Source of the DNA: Pseudozobellia sp. WGM2
GTDB taxonomy: Bacteria; Bacteroidota; Bacteroidia; Flavobacteriales; Flavobacteriaceae
Assembly: GCF_017810075.1 (NCBI RefSeq)
Contig: NZ_JADNYK010000004.1
Span: 558,001-622,000 of the forward strand
Length of the DNA: 64,000 nt
Reading direction: 5' to 3'
This document shows, piece by piece, positions 55,501 through 63,348 of the stretch. The notes under the pieces were generated by a model. It searched no databases, was not told the DNA's origin, and saw nothing but the letters and a program-made list of their open reading frames with translations. The first letter of the stretch is position 1. Each line of letters begins with the position of its first letter. Made by a program: the position numbers and the translations under genes.

Positions 55501-56951
55501 TCGTAAAAATAGTGTCGTGCGGTAAACACAAATTTGATTCTCGGATATCGTAGAGTGATTTCCGTGGTTTCCGCTATTCGGTCATACCACTCCTCTTTCT
55601 TTTCAACGGCTTCCTCAAGTCCATCGATACTGATGAGCACAACAGTTTTGGGGTAGTCGGGTTCTTGGCCATGATCTAGGGCCATGGCTTTTTGTACGTC
55701 ATTTTTGATCGCTAGGGTCTCCAAGGCGGAAAAAAGCTGGTTCTTGGTCCATCCCTGAACATCCAGGGCTTTTTCCAAAATACTGGTCCAACTGTTACTA
55801 TTGGCTGTTTTGGCCCTGATCAAGATTGCGGGATAGTCGTTGTCGAGGGCCAGTTCCACAACATTGGCCAAACCTTGGGTCTTTCCAGTTCCGGGACCAC
55901 CAAAGACAAACTTTCTTGAGACATTCAATAAATCCGCAATATCCATGAAAAAACCAATGGGGTATATTCGAAGGAGATCTCTGATCAACCCTTTTAGATC
56001 ATAAACAGTATTTTTTTCAACGTTGGTGGGCCTGAGGTCGTCTAGATAGGTCTCCAAAATGGAAAGGCCCTCTGGTTCCGGACAATCCGAAATTACCCTG
56101 TAATCCATGTTGGAAGCCATGATTTCCCTTACCAAATTGGAAGCGATCCCATTTGCCTTAGACAAATACCCATCCACTTCCTCCATGGCTGACAATAGGT
56201 TTTTTTTGGAAACCATATCGCGAAAGCTCTCTAATAACTTAGCCGTCTTTTGGATTTTTGTCTGTACTTCCTGGACCTTGGAAATAAGTGCCACCCGGTA
56301 CTTTTTGGAAAACATCAGTTGACCCACTTGTTCGTGGATGACACCTTGTGTATGCAAGGCGGGAACATAACGTTCCTTAAGCCAATTATTGGTTTTTTGA
56401 AACCGGAATTGCTCGATCAACAGCGAAAAGTCTATGGTTTCCTTGTCAAACCAGTAACGGTGAATGCCATCATTACTCGGGAGTTGTAATTCCCTGAGAA
56501 TATTATCTGTTGTCCACCAGGTCAGTGTTAAGTCCTTGTGAAGGTCTTTTATATCGGATGCTAGTTTGTTTACCCTATCCTCTTCGGTATTTTTGGGGAT
56601 TTTACCACCTTTCCCTCTTTTTTTTGAAGCAAGATTTCTTGGGATACAAAGAATATATTTGGAAATGTCCGGGCGTATTTCCAGAGCTGTGGTAATGGAT
56701 TTTTTGATTTGATTGATTTGGGAAGTCTGCATGGCGGTAGGGAACCATTTGGACTGTACCGCCACAATGGTGCCAGTATGGAGTGTACCATAGGCTTCAA
56801 TACCTCCGTCTCCCCCAGCTCCATTGATTACCCTAAACCTCGCTAGGTCGTTTTTATAATTTCTGTGCAAATACCTTTCAAAAAGTTGATTGCACAGTGT
56901 CTCGAAAGCATTCTCGGGACTATCGCCATAAGTTTTGAAGTTATTCCACAT
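52587..56951 (-). CDS. Mrr-type nuclease / STAND-like NTPase (Avs-like)
   Basis: 1454 residues. N-terminus is an Mrr-like nuclease: GAGGDGGIEAYG (Asp48) and VAVQSKWF (Gln66, Lys68), within residues 1-150. Then a linker and a P-loop NTPase with Walker A GGPGTGKT (351-358), a Walker B-like VVLISIDGLEEA (about 430) and a long helical C-terminal region (about 700-1454), as in target-sensing solenoids of STAND proteins. This layout (effector, NTPase, sensor) is that of antiviral Avs/STAND ATPases, of which Avs4 has a Mrr-like nuclease. I do not claim it is Avs4. Its start is ATG 56951; the lox-like site 2 lies 178 bases upstream. Confidence 0.75.
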   Translation of the reverse strand: MWNNFKTYGDSPENAFETLCNQLFERYLHRNYKNDLARFRVINGAGGDGGIEAYGTLHTGTIVAVQSKWFPTAMQTSQINQIKKSITTALEIRPDISKYILCIPRNLASKKRGKGGKIPKNTEEDRVNKLASDIKDLHKDLTLTWWTTDNILRELQLPSNDGIHRYWFDKETIDFSLLIEQFRFQKTNNWLKERYVPALHTQGVIHEQVGQLMFSKKYRVALISKVQEVQTKIQKTAKLLESFRDMVSKKNLLSAMEEVDGYLSKANGIASNLVREIMASNMDYRVISDCPEPEGLSILETYLDDLRPTNVEKNTVYDLKGLIRDLLRIYPIGFFMDIADLLNVSRKFVFGGPGTGKTQGLANVVELALDNDYPAILIRAKTANSNSWTSILEKALDVQGWTKNQLFSALETLAIKNDVQKAMALDHGQEPDYPKTVVLISIDGLEEAVEKKEEWYDRIAETTEITLRYPRIKFVFTARHYFYDNSKDIDSLAEEVRLEGDGDVQINEVIGPYFEHYRITGKLSYPIQGLTSLFALRLFCEEYEGQNLDELGRVETTVQKLLNLKVARLNAEFIQNTGTGIIITEAPVIDGLSILSKAFYESGSITHKELVQLLSQDGGAFFSPEAATNLLQFLASNGVLTQYESLEKTGVLEKRIRKYSITYQSIIETLISEEIYENIKTESEDKLPDILFRPLAIPVHQLPKKDFAIKSIAPNRQIIQNLVSRIFNEQEKLVGEEDFLIDGLSQDQVLDLQFEALRRAPKSLAVKYNSYVRELFFKNYEIRFKVIKKLIIPSAKGNGDFFNANWLHEILMGQPTVFERDKLWSDLDNEEMNDFSESERFIYKANYTLRKLLTDNILDRSRVSDDAKHDGFPLILAWGLSTIDRELRERISSALTGWGILNPKEHKLLLDKIFNCNDPQIQEDLASITLGIASRLKDFNGLKELSEWALATIFEHRGKHRNVIVRQGFRAIVERAHQFGLISEEKVALARPRPIEDFRLLKLDTDYLRKARREYYPIVHDLAWYVIEKAYQRFLTGHEAKNEVEEESVRPEHQFLDQYRKNYGNKEIYPRSWGMSAALHYIKGLGLTRTKGSWFTDASHGSKSKIYTYEEKYTWLAVHYLQGYLSDYLPYAERSYSLERDWITNYNVLTLIHNPVEDVMDEETMDHLLERRNTIWRIKEPLATEITPSDKLQQDIEKAVLKDPNLDFNKWLFFKNFDFLNEGETAVGLYGYTYLNNKTETVTTSLLTQACIIKKENFGVLKDIVVNQPDNRYWLGSSDSYQAVADTDVYANPTDIVWMDWIEERENEIFISEDVSFSFTRTSVTKNDTQGEKEVYIPSKKIRTLLGISDYKNNKFLNPNDTVVGEISEVSEGSFEDRQELLVVKWDMLQKALEDEGLQLCWFAQFFSRKNPFNKNLDKDFHAQRVKKYFIWKESKEFRSHKFWDETFSNQKDQ

Positions 56952-57299
56952 AGGTACAAGTTAATGTACCCTAAAGATAATTAATCTACATACTAAGGTT
57001 TTGAGAAATACTAACTTTGATATATCGAAATGGAATAGTAAATACCACTCTACTCTTTACATTATACCATTCGGATATTGTTTTAGGATTACCGTTAAAC
57101 TCAGGTACATTCTATTTAAAAAATCAAAACTCTTTACAAAATCCGCTTTTTGTAAAGAGTTTAAATCTATCAGCAGTCATGAAATAAATGATTTTAACGG
57201 CAGAACCAATGGAGATTTAGATGATTGAAATCGGTATAAAATTCCAAAAAATCATTTTTACGAAATATTCTCTTAAAAATCTAGAAACCACCTTGCACT
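56952..57299. other. Gene-free gap with lox-like site 2
   Basis: 348 bases without a supported gene. It separates the Avs-like gene from the mobilization-type cluster. Besides the site at 57129-57160, one half-arm ACTCTTTACA occurs near 57049. The gap probably holds the promoter of the Avs-like gene (read leftward); no clear TAnnTTTG was identified. Confidence 0.5.
57129..57160. repeat. lox-like site 2 (12-bp arms, 8-bp spacer)
   Basis: ACTCTTTACAAA (57129-57140), spacer ATCCGCTT (57141-57148), TTTGTAAAGAGT (57149-57160). The arms match site 1 in all 24 positions while the spacers differ. The flanking AA before and T after extend the match by a few bases. It lies at the border between the defence cargo and the mobilization genes. 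Confidence 0.7.
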
Positions 57300-57545
57300 C
57301 TACTCGTTCAAAGTGATATAATAGCCATTGTCAACCCTAATCGAAATTTCCCCTTTCCTGAGTTTTTTATTGACCGAATCTATGTCCTCGTAAGCATACA
57401 GGTATTTCTTACCCACTTTGAAAAAACTGACTAATCCCAACTCCCGTAGAGCAAGCATAATTTGACCATTATAAGACACGCCTAGCCTTTCGCAAAATGC
57501 CTTTCCGGTCAAATTAAGTGGTTGTATGTTTACCTGATTACCCAT
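57300..57545 (-). CDS. Small HTH-like protein (81 aa)
   Basis: Start taken at ATG 57545 (MGNQVNIQPLNLTGKAFCER); the frame to 57617 runs into the relaxase gene. FCERLGVSYNGQIMLALREL is a plausible winged-helix/excisionase-like HTH and the C-terminal SIRVDNGYYITL a wing. It is at the end of the mob cluster, overlapping nothing important, and may be an element regulator. Not recognised as a named family. Confidence 0.5.
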   Translation of the reverse strand: MGNQVNIQPLNLTGKAFCERLGVSYNGQIMLALRELGLVSFFKVGKKYLYAYEDIDSVNKKLRKGEISIRVDNGYYITLNE

Positions 57546-57567
57546 TGAATCCAATGATTCCCTGCTT

Positions 57568-58599
57568 CTAGATATTTCTCGATTTCCTTTTCTTCTTCTT
57601 GCGCTTCCAACGGTCAAAATCCTCCAGTTCCATTTTAAACGGCGTAAAAGGTTCGTCGATCAGGCCATCTTTTTGAGTGCCTCCCAAATCGTATTTTGGT
57701 TTTTCACCAGTTTGGATTGCCCCTCCCTCAGCATCTTTTGTTTTTCCGACATCTTTTCTTGATGGGCCTGTATCTGAATTAACAGCTCCTTTATTTCCTT
57801 GTTCTGGATGATTATTTTCGAGAATAACTGCACGGTCTCTGATTTGTTCATAATCGATTTGTTTTATGATGTTGTTCCATGAATATTTTCGCCCCAAGCT
57901 GCTCCCTTTATAGATGACCTCTTCATATTTGAAGGAGATACCGGAGACCCTTCCCGTGGTCTTGCTGATATTGAATTTTGGCCGAATATTTCTTGACAGC
58001 AATTGATATAGGAACTCCTCCATAGTAGTTGAACTTTTTAATGCATCCCTCAATTGATGTTGAAGCAGACTTTTAATCGGTGGGTTGCCCGTTCGGAGTG
58101 ATTTCTCTATCTCTTTTTGAGTTAGTGCCGCCTCTCTTTCCAAGCTTGCGTCTGGCAGTTGGGAAAGACCATATTTCTTTTCCAGCTCGCGTACCAAGCG
58201 TTCGCTGCGCTCATAGTCTCTGCTATCGCTGACCAACGCTCCGGATAGTTTTACCCTATTGGCAACGATATGGATGTGTTGGTGGCTTTGGTCATCATGG
58301 CGGTACATGATGTATTGGTTGTCATCGAATCCCATCCCGTTTAGATAATCTAGTCCCATCGCAACGAATTCACTATCACGCATCTTATCGCCAGGCGGCA
58401 GATTCAAGGACACATGATAGACTGCTTTGCCAAGCCTAGGGCGCAACTGCCTAATTAAATTGAACTCCTTGGTCATATCGACAGAACTGCCCAAATCTAT
58501 ATTCGCATCCAGCACAATGGCCTGGCCCAATTCGACTTTTTTTTGGTTGTAGGCCAACAGTCCATAGAAATCCTTGCCCTTTATCTGTTTCGCTATCAT
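57568..58599 (-). CDS. Relaxase (MobB-like, MOB_P-type)
   Basis: 343 residues. YGLLAYNQKKVELGQA near the N-terminus and HDDQSHQHIHIVANRV (His triad, near residue 105) are relaxase signatures: they nick oriT and lead the strand into the recipient. KSRN-rich basic C-terminus (FDRWKRKKKKRKSRNI). Its start overlaps the stop of the MobC-like gene by 4 bases (ATGA). It lacks transfer (tra) genes in view, so the element is probably mobilizable, or tra genes lie right of the window. Confidence 0.85.
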   Translation of the reverse strand: MIAKQIKGKDFYGLLAYNQKKVELGQAIVLDANIDLGSSVDMTKEFNLIRQLRPRLGKAVYHVSLNLPPGDKMRDSEFVAMGLDYLNGMGFDDNQYIMYRHDDQSHQHIHIVANRVKLSGALVSDSRDYERSERLVRELEKKYGLSQLPDASLEREAALTQKEIEKSLRTGNPPIKSLLQHQLRDALKSSTTMEEFLYQLLSRNIRPKFNISKTTGRVSGISFKYEEVIYKGSSLGRKYSWNNIIKQIDYEQIRDRAVILENNHPEQGNKGAVNSDTGPSRKDVGKTKDAEGGAIQTGEKPKYDLGGTQKDGLIDEPFTPFKMELEDFDRWKRKKKKRKSRNI

Positions 58600-58937
58600 T
58601 TGTTGGTAATATTCGACTTTAGTTCCTGTAAAAGGTGTCGTAGTTCTTCCAATTGTCTATATAGGATTTTGGGCGAATGCATGCGCAAATGGGAATTTTT
58701 TGTGAGTTGATTAATGTTGTTGCCAATCCGACTCAACTCAACGAACAATCTTCTATCTTCCGGCGTAACCTTGGTTCTGGGAAGTGGTCTGCCCGAAACT
58801 TTTTTTCGGATATAATCCGGTATGTCGATGCCCAACGTGGCCGCATTTCCGGAAACGATAAGGTATTCATTGACGGTCATGCGTACATTGACCCGTATCG
58901 CCTTGAGTGCTTCAATATCTTTTTTTGGCCGTGCCAT
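58596..58937 (-). CDS. MobC-like relaxosome protein
   Basis: 113 residues. An N-terminal basic ribbon-helix-helix-like segment (MARPKKDIEALKAIRVNVRM) is followed by the family motif RIGNNINQLTKNSH. MobC proteins help the relaxase open oriT. ATGA overlap with the relaxase gene shows an operon. The 150 bases upstream hold hairpins expected of an oriT. Confidence 0.85.
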   Translation of the reverse strand: MARPKKDIEALKAIRVNVRMTVNEYLIVSGNAATLGIDIPDYIRKKVSGRPLPRTKVTPEDRRLFVELSRIGNNINQLTKNSHLRMHSPKILYRQLEELRHLLQELKSNITNK

Positions 58938-58948
58938 AATTCAGGGGT

Positions 58949-59100
58949 TTGGGGAGGATCCCCAACAAGCCTCGCGAACAAAGTGAGCGGTTTTTGCTTG
59001 CAAAAACATGGCTTGCTACGTGACCTCCGATTAACTTAGGCCAAACCTAAAACATATCGCAAGTCAGTAAGGGCTTTGCCGTACACGGAGTGTTGTACGG
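58949..59100. other. Candidate oriT / structured region
   Basis: Three hairpins in 150 bases upstream of the mob genes: TTGGGG-AGGAT-CCCCAA (58949-58965); GTTTTTG-CTTG-CAAAAAC (58990-59007) nested in CAAGCC...GGCTTG (58965-59015); and CCGTACA...TGTACGG (59079-59100). Strong hairpins next to MobC/relaxase genes are typical of origins of transfer. No experimental nick site is known here. Confidence 0.5.
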
Positions 59101-59109
59101 TAAATGGAT

Positions 59110-59595
59110 TCAGCAGAGTTTTACGTCCTCAAAAAGGATTTTGAGGGAGGCCTCGGCTTCAGGAACCTGAAAGTACCTATGGGATTCCAAAACCAGATGT
59201 TGTAGTGCGGATCTATAGCGTGCTTTGCCATAGGCGTTGTCCTCATAAAAAGTACAGGGGTCTTTGGGATGCACCTCCATGGGCGTGGTAAAGGATTTTA
59301 TGTCCCTGTTCATATACTCAAACCGTTGGGAAGCCCTTCTGTGGATACCATGAAGGGTAAGCTCTTTGGGATATTTAGGGACATTGTAATAAAGTTCTTC
59401 CAAGATTACGATAAAGGCCCGTCTACGCGAAAGTTTCGGTTTTTGCGAAGCGATACCGATTGCATTTTGCACCTCGCGCACCAAACGCTCGGCCAATAGG
59501 ACCTGTGATCGGGAATATTCTTTTCCGTTGACCTTAGGATGTTCCTCCTTGGCCAAATCTTCCAGATAGCGAAGCAGTTTTTCCGACGGAATCAT
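59110..59595 (-). CDS. Hypothetical protein (161 aa)
   Basis: Unrecognised soluble protein. Starts MIPSEKLLRYLEDLAKEEHP and overlaps by 4 bases (ATGA) the stop of the gene at 59592-60380, so they are translated together. No domain found; helical N-terminus with a basic patch PKLSRRRAFIVIL. In an ICE-like cluster before the mob genes. Confidence 0.55.
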   Translation of the reverse strand: MIPSEKLLRYLEDLAKEEHPKVNGKEYSRSQVLLAERLVREVQNAIGIASQKPKLSRRRAFIVILEELYYNVPKYPKELTLHGIHRRASQRFEYMNRDIKSFTTPMEVHPKDPCTFYEDNAYGKARYRSALQHLVLESHRYFQVPEAEASLKILFEDVKLC

Positions 59596-60380
59596 AGCTT
59601 AGGACCGCCCCTGCGTCTGTTTATAGTTGGAGCTCGCTCTAAAGCATTTACCAAAGCCTTGGAAAGTTTTTCGGATCGAAGGGAGAGGCCCAACAGGTGT
59701 TGTTGCGTTATCGAGCCCGCCAACAAATAGTCGGCCATGGTAGTCTTCTTGGGCCAGAGCTTGGCCTTTACGATGAGATGTAACAATAGTTGTTCGTGTG
59801 CATCGAGGCCATAGCGGGAATTTTCCAATTCTTTATCAAAACTTTTGAGATAACCTTCGGTAAGGAGCTTCTTTTCTTTCACGGTTTTCTCCACTTTTTT
59901 CCATTGGGCCTGCGTCGAAAAATGCGCTGTTAAATAAGCTACGGAGAATCGGCCATATTCCCATTTCCGGTATGAAGTGGTCTGGTCCAAGAGTTCCATT
60001 TCTACAAAATCCACTAGCGGTTCATTGGACAATGGCCGTTTCAGGTCATATTCGACATTCTGGAGTGCTTCCTGCTGCAATATCACGGAACTATCCAGAT
60101 TGTTCATCAGATGTCTTGCAAAAGTTTGGGATAGGTCGAACAGCGGTTGTTTATCTTCCAAAATTGCCTTTAAAAGCAGTTCCCGTTGTCCTTCGGATAC
60201 CTCGTCATAATGAAGCCCATACGTAAAGATGGCCGTGATGAGGGTTTTCAGTTGCTGGTCCGAAAGCGTGGTCTTTTTGTGGGAAGGGGAAAGACCATCC
60301 AGTTCACTGATGACCTCAACGAAAGACTGACGGTCTATCGGCCGACTGAAATCCAGTACTTTATATAGGGTTTCGGACAT
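59592..60380 (-). CDS. Hypothetical protein (262 aa)
   Basis: Unrecognised, helical, soluble. It has no signal peptide. Segments like LLLKAILEDKQPLFDLSQTF suggest a helical repeat fold. Its stop overlaps the next gene. The two form an accessory operon transcribed toward the candidate oriT and mob genes. A role in the element's transfer or maintenance is possible; nothing more can be seen. Confidence 0.55.
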   Translation of the reverse strand: MSETLYKVLDFSRPIDRQSFVEVISELDGLSPSHKKTTLSDQQLKTLITAIFTYGLHYDEVSEGQRELLLKAILEDKQPLFDLSQTFARHLMNNLDSSVILQQEALQNVEYDLKRPLSNEPLVDFVEMELLDQTTSYRKWEYGRFSVAYLTAHFSTQAQWKKVEKTVKEKKLLTEGYLKSFDKELENSRYGLDAHEQLLLHLIVKAKLWPKKTTMADYLLAGSITQQHLLGLSLRSEKLSKALVNALERAPTINRRRGGPKL

Positions 60381-60700
60381 AATATAAATTTAATCAATGT
60401 AATGGAAAAGATTCGAAAAATATATCACTTTGTTCTGGGCCGTATCCACCCTTTTGAAGAGAATATAAATACCAGAAACTGATTATCGCAATTGCCCTCC
60501 AAAAGATAGTCTATAACTTCTTGCTTATAAATGGGAAGACCGTACAAATCCATCAAGGAATTTTCCTTGTTATTTTGACTTTACCTGTTTCGAAAATTCG
60601 GCTTCCGGCATTCCTAGAGGCATCAAGACATGATACCAGATGCAGTTCAAGTAATAGCTGAGAATTCTAATCATCGAGGTAATTTCTTCATATTAATCGT
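60381..60700. other. Gap without a gene
   Basis: 320 bases with no supported frame, repeat or hairpin. It may hold the promoter of the 262-residue gene (read leftward). Confidence 0.4.
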
Positions 60701-60925
60701 CTATTTGGACTTTTTTGGTTTTTCGAAAGAGAATAGAATTAACGGAACGATGATTATTAAAGTAATCATAACCAAAGTGAATGTTCTTATCATGTAAACC
60801 ACTTTAATCTCATGAACCTCTAATTCAAAAACAAGCGGCATCATCCAAAAACACAGCGACACCGATATTAATAGGGCCAATACCCTTAAGAAGGTGTCTG
60901 AATTCAATTTTGTAATTTTTCCCAT
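60701..60925 (-). CDS. Small membrane protein (74 aa)
   Basis: Two predicted membrane helices: FLRVLALLISVSLCFWMMPL and TFTLVMITLIIIVPLILFSF, ending in basic PKKSK. Starts MGKITKLNSD. It stands alone and has no recognised family; topology suggests a small inner-membrane protein. Confidence 0.55.
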   Translation of the reverse strand: MGKITKLNSDTFLRVLALLISVSLCFWMMPLVFELEVHEIKVVYMIRTFTLVMITLIIIVPLILFSFEKPKKSK

Positions 60926-61063
60926 AGCGTATTAACGTTTTAATCGATAACAAAGATGAATAAATTTAGGTGTTCATATCAAACTTCATCCATAATGGAC
61001 TCTGATTATATAACCTTTATTCATATCTGATTCGTTTATGTGGTTGTCCTGCCCAAATTGATT

Positions 61064-62101
61064 TCAATTTTTAGGCGAGGGAAATTCCACTTCCATCCTC
61101 CAATCCAAGGCGTTCATCTTTTCTAAAAACCCTTGGATTCCTTTGACCAAATCTTTATAGGCTGGGGAATCCCCATAAATCATTTGCTCTTGCATGGTTT
61201 TATAATCTGCCTTCCAATCGTCCTCAAACTCGGCGGATGGGATGGGCCGTATATCTTGTGGTTGATGAAGATTATAATCGACTCCGCCAAGTTTTGTGAA
61301 TACATATCGATGGTTTACGATGGTTTCATATAATCCTTTGTCAAGAATGGCATTAGTCGCAAATTCCGTTTTCGATAATTGGAAAATATCGTACAAATGA
61401 CGGCTTAACCTATCTACCCTTATCTTTTCCTTGGGACGTTGGAATTCCTCATGCAATAGGAAAAGTTTTTCCAAAAAAGTCCTTTCAGGGGTTACGGATG
61501 GGACATTTACTGGAGACTCGACAAATTCCGCATCGGGATATTCTTCGTCAACAAAGGAGTTTATCGGTTTTAATCGAAAAGGTTCCCTTAAGGAGCGACA
61601 GCCAATCTCGACCTGTACTCTTGGTTGGATGTATCCGGGGGATTTGGTAAGATAGGGATAGTAGATTTCTATGATACGGGGGTCTTGGTCACTTGATTCG
61701 GCAGGAACGATATTGAACTGTACATCCATAAAGCCGTTGTTCTTAAATCGCTCTTGCAATTCGGGATAAAATTTCCCTGAAATGTAGGAGCTGGTTTCTT
61801 TTCGGAGCTTGGTCAATTCTTTTTTTGATAGTTCCCCGGAATATCCAAAAAATCCACGGTCAGCGGCAAGGTCGATATCTTCGCTAAATCGATCTATCAG
61901 TTTCCAAGCCTTGCTTAGCGACGTCCCGCCTTTAAATACCAAATGTTCCGCTATCCCCATTTCAAATATTATTCCCAATGTACGGACGACCCACCAGTCC
62001 TTTTCAGCAGCAAAATCGGGGATACCCGTTTTGTTTTCTACATTTTTAAAGATGGCAAGCCGATCTTCTTTGGGTATATCGTAAAATGTCATTTTATCCA
62101 T
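61064..62101 (-). CDS. abiEii: AbiEii/AbiGii-family toxin (nucleotidyltransferase)
   Basis: 345 residues. The nucleotidyltransferase motif is FKGGTSLSKAWKLIDRFSED with IDLA following (GGTS...DID, near residues 58-79); basic and polar C-terminal part. AbiEii toxins act as GTP-binding nucleotidyltransferases that stop growth upon phage infection. The gene overlaps its antitoxin gene by 8 bases. Also called type IV toxin-antitoxin. Confidence 0.9.
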   Translation of the reverse strand: MDKMTFYDIPKEDRLAIFKNVENKTGIPDFAAEKDWWVVRTLGIIFEMGIAEHLVFKGGTSLSKAWKLIDRFSEDIDLAADRGFFGYSGELSKKELTKLRKETSSYISGKFYPELQERFKNNGFMDVQFNIVPAESSDQDPRIIEIYYPYLTKSPGYIQPRVQVEIGCRSLREPFRLKPINSFVDEEYPDAEFVESPVNVPSVTPERTFLEKLFLLHEEFQRPKEKIRVDRLSRHLYDIFQLSKTEFATNAILDKGLYETIVNHRYVFTKLGGVDYNLHQPQDIRPIPSAEFEDDWKADYKTMQEQMIYGDSPAYKDLVKGIQGFLEKMNALDWRMEVEFPSPKN

Positions 62102-62696
62102 TGTCCAAGCTCTTTTCCATAATTTTCCGTATCCATGCCGGAGCCAATGCTATATCGTGAAGCAGGTCTTTTTGGTCTTCTTTTTTCAATAGGGCAATAA
62201 TCTTTGCTTCTTCCTCGTCCGTTAATTGTTCCTTTCCGATCTCGCGAAGGGCCTGTATGACCAGTCTGCTTATCTCGCCCTTGGCCGATAAATTCTTGGG
62301 GGTGGTCTTCTTTAGTTTTATGCTTCGCTTCCCCATTTTTATTTCCCGGGGAGCTCCATCGGTAAGAAAGACAAGTTTCATGGGTACCTGTGTGCTAAGC
62401 CCCAATGCACTTAAGGCATAGACTCCGGTAGGCACCAACCTGATCTTGTCCCTTTTGGCTATTGCCCTAGCAATTTCCTCTGCCGTTGGCAATACCTCTC
62501 CCGCATATTTACTTGTCTTGGGGCGTACATAGATTCCTTGGGCCACTCTTTTTATATAACCTTCTTTTTCAATCCTGTGGAGAGCTAGCCGTATGGCTTC
62601 AGGTGAACCCAATCCCCGAAAATCATCGGGGAACACTAATTCTCCCCGCTCCTTTTTGGAAATGGATTTTTTTATTTTGGACTCAACACTCTGCAT
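62094..62696 (-). CDS. abiEi: AbiEi-like antitoxin (DUF6088 family)
   Basis: 200 residues. Winged-helix N-terminus (LGSPEAIRLALHRIEKEGYI, RVAQGIYVRPKTSKYAG) and a C-terminal domain with YALSALGLSTQVPMKLVFLT. It counters the toxin and binds its own promoter; the palindrome at 62713-62743 is the likely operator. First gene of the operon. Overlaps the toxin gene by 8 bases. Confidence 0.85.
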   Translation of the reverse strand: MQSVESKIKKSISKKERGELVFPDDFRGLGSPEAIRLALHRIEKEGYIKRVAQGIYVRPKTSKYAGEVLPTAEEIARAIAKRDKIRLVPTGVYALSALGLSTQVPMKLVFLTDGAPREIKMGKRSIKLKKTTPKNLSAKGEISRLVIQALREIGKEQLTDEEEAKIIALLKKEDQKDLLHDIALAPAWIRKIMEKSLDNG

Positions 62697-62712
62697 AACA
62701 CATTCATCTTAT

Positions 62713-62743
62713 CTGTAACAAATTTAGTAAATTTTTGTTACAG
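62713..62743 (-). promoter_or_regulatory. AbiE operator/promoter
   Basis: Perfect 10-bp inverted repeat CTGTAACAAA (62713-62722) / TTTGTTACAG (62734-62743) with 11 bases between. On the minus strand TAAATTTG within it fits the -7 box. It ends 16 bases from the abiEi start, which suits autoregulation. Confidence 0.65.
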
Positions 62744-62889
62744 AATACCTTTGGCTATTAATCTATTCCTACAATAGTTGCCTTCAAATTTGTTTGGGTA
62801 AAAAACGGTAAAATATCTTAAATACGGGAATCAACGGTACACACACCGAACAAAGTTCTCGTACACTATGGAACTACAAAACACGTTCC

Positions 62890-63040
62890 GCAAAGGTATG
62901 GGACCCCGATAGGGGCTTCCATACGTTTGCGTCCCGTTTCGAGGGGGTTGAAAATCAGTAGCCGGAAAGACGACCGAATGCGAGCCAGCGCAGCGTGCTC
63001 GCTTGGTCAAGCTTGAAGGTGGAGGGTTTTCAACTCCCGC
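62890..63040. ncRNA. Strongly folded non-coding stretch
   Basis: GTATGG-GA-CCCC-GATA-GGGG-CTT-CCATAC (62896-62924) is a long nearly perfect stem. A second stem is GCGAGC...GCTCGC (62980-63002), flanked by GACC/GGTC. An outer pair GTTGAAAA (62947-62954) / TTTTCAAC (63027-63034) encloses the second stem. No coding frame is convincing. It could be an RNA, an origin of replication, or an oriT. It lies between AbiE and the PRTRC genes. Confidence 0.45.
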
Positions 63041-63102
63041 AGAAACCATGGGGAGGGAGAGAAAAAGACGGACAAATAAGATCGATCAGTCCAATGATAC
63101 GG

Positions 63103-63348
63103 TCAGGAGTACGACCTCAGCCATCTTTTAGCGATATAATATCCCCAGACCGATAGTTCCATTGCCCCGAAAAGCCATATCAAGTCCTTGATAAATGGAA
63201 TGCCGACCATGATGAAAAGAAATAGCAGTAACGGTATTCCCAAAAAACGTTTTAGCCTGAGCATTCCCTGTAGAATGATCCACATAAAAATGATGAATCC
63301 CAAAAAGGGAAGCTTTTCATATAGAATTTCAAGCGATAGCATGCACAT
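63103..63348 (-). CDS. Small membrane protein (81 aa)
   Basis: Two predicted helices: LPFLGFIIFMWIILQGML and FLGIPLLLFLFIMVGIPFI. It overlaps the 3' end of the ThiF-like gene by 20 bases, so it is translationally linked to it. No family is recognised. It may belong to the PRTRC gene set, whose members vary. Confidence 0.55.
   Translation of the reverse strand: MCMLSLEILYEKLPFLGFIIFMWIILQGMLRLKRFLGIPLLLFLFIMVGIPFIKDLIWLFGAMELSVWGYYIAKRWLRSYS

Noticed and set aside
57049-57058. A third half-arm ACTCTTTACA as a recombination site
   Set aside because: No inverted partner at the right distance; only half an arm.
59972-60226. Plus-strand frames opposite the 262-residue gene
   Set aside because: Shadow; the minus frame is long and coupled to its neighbour.
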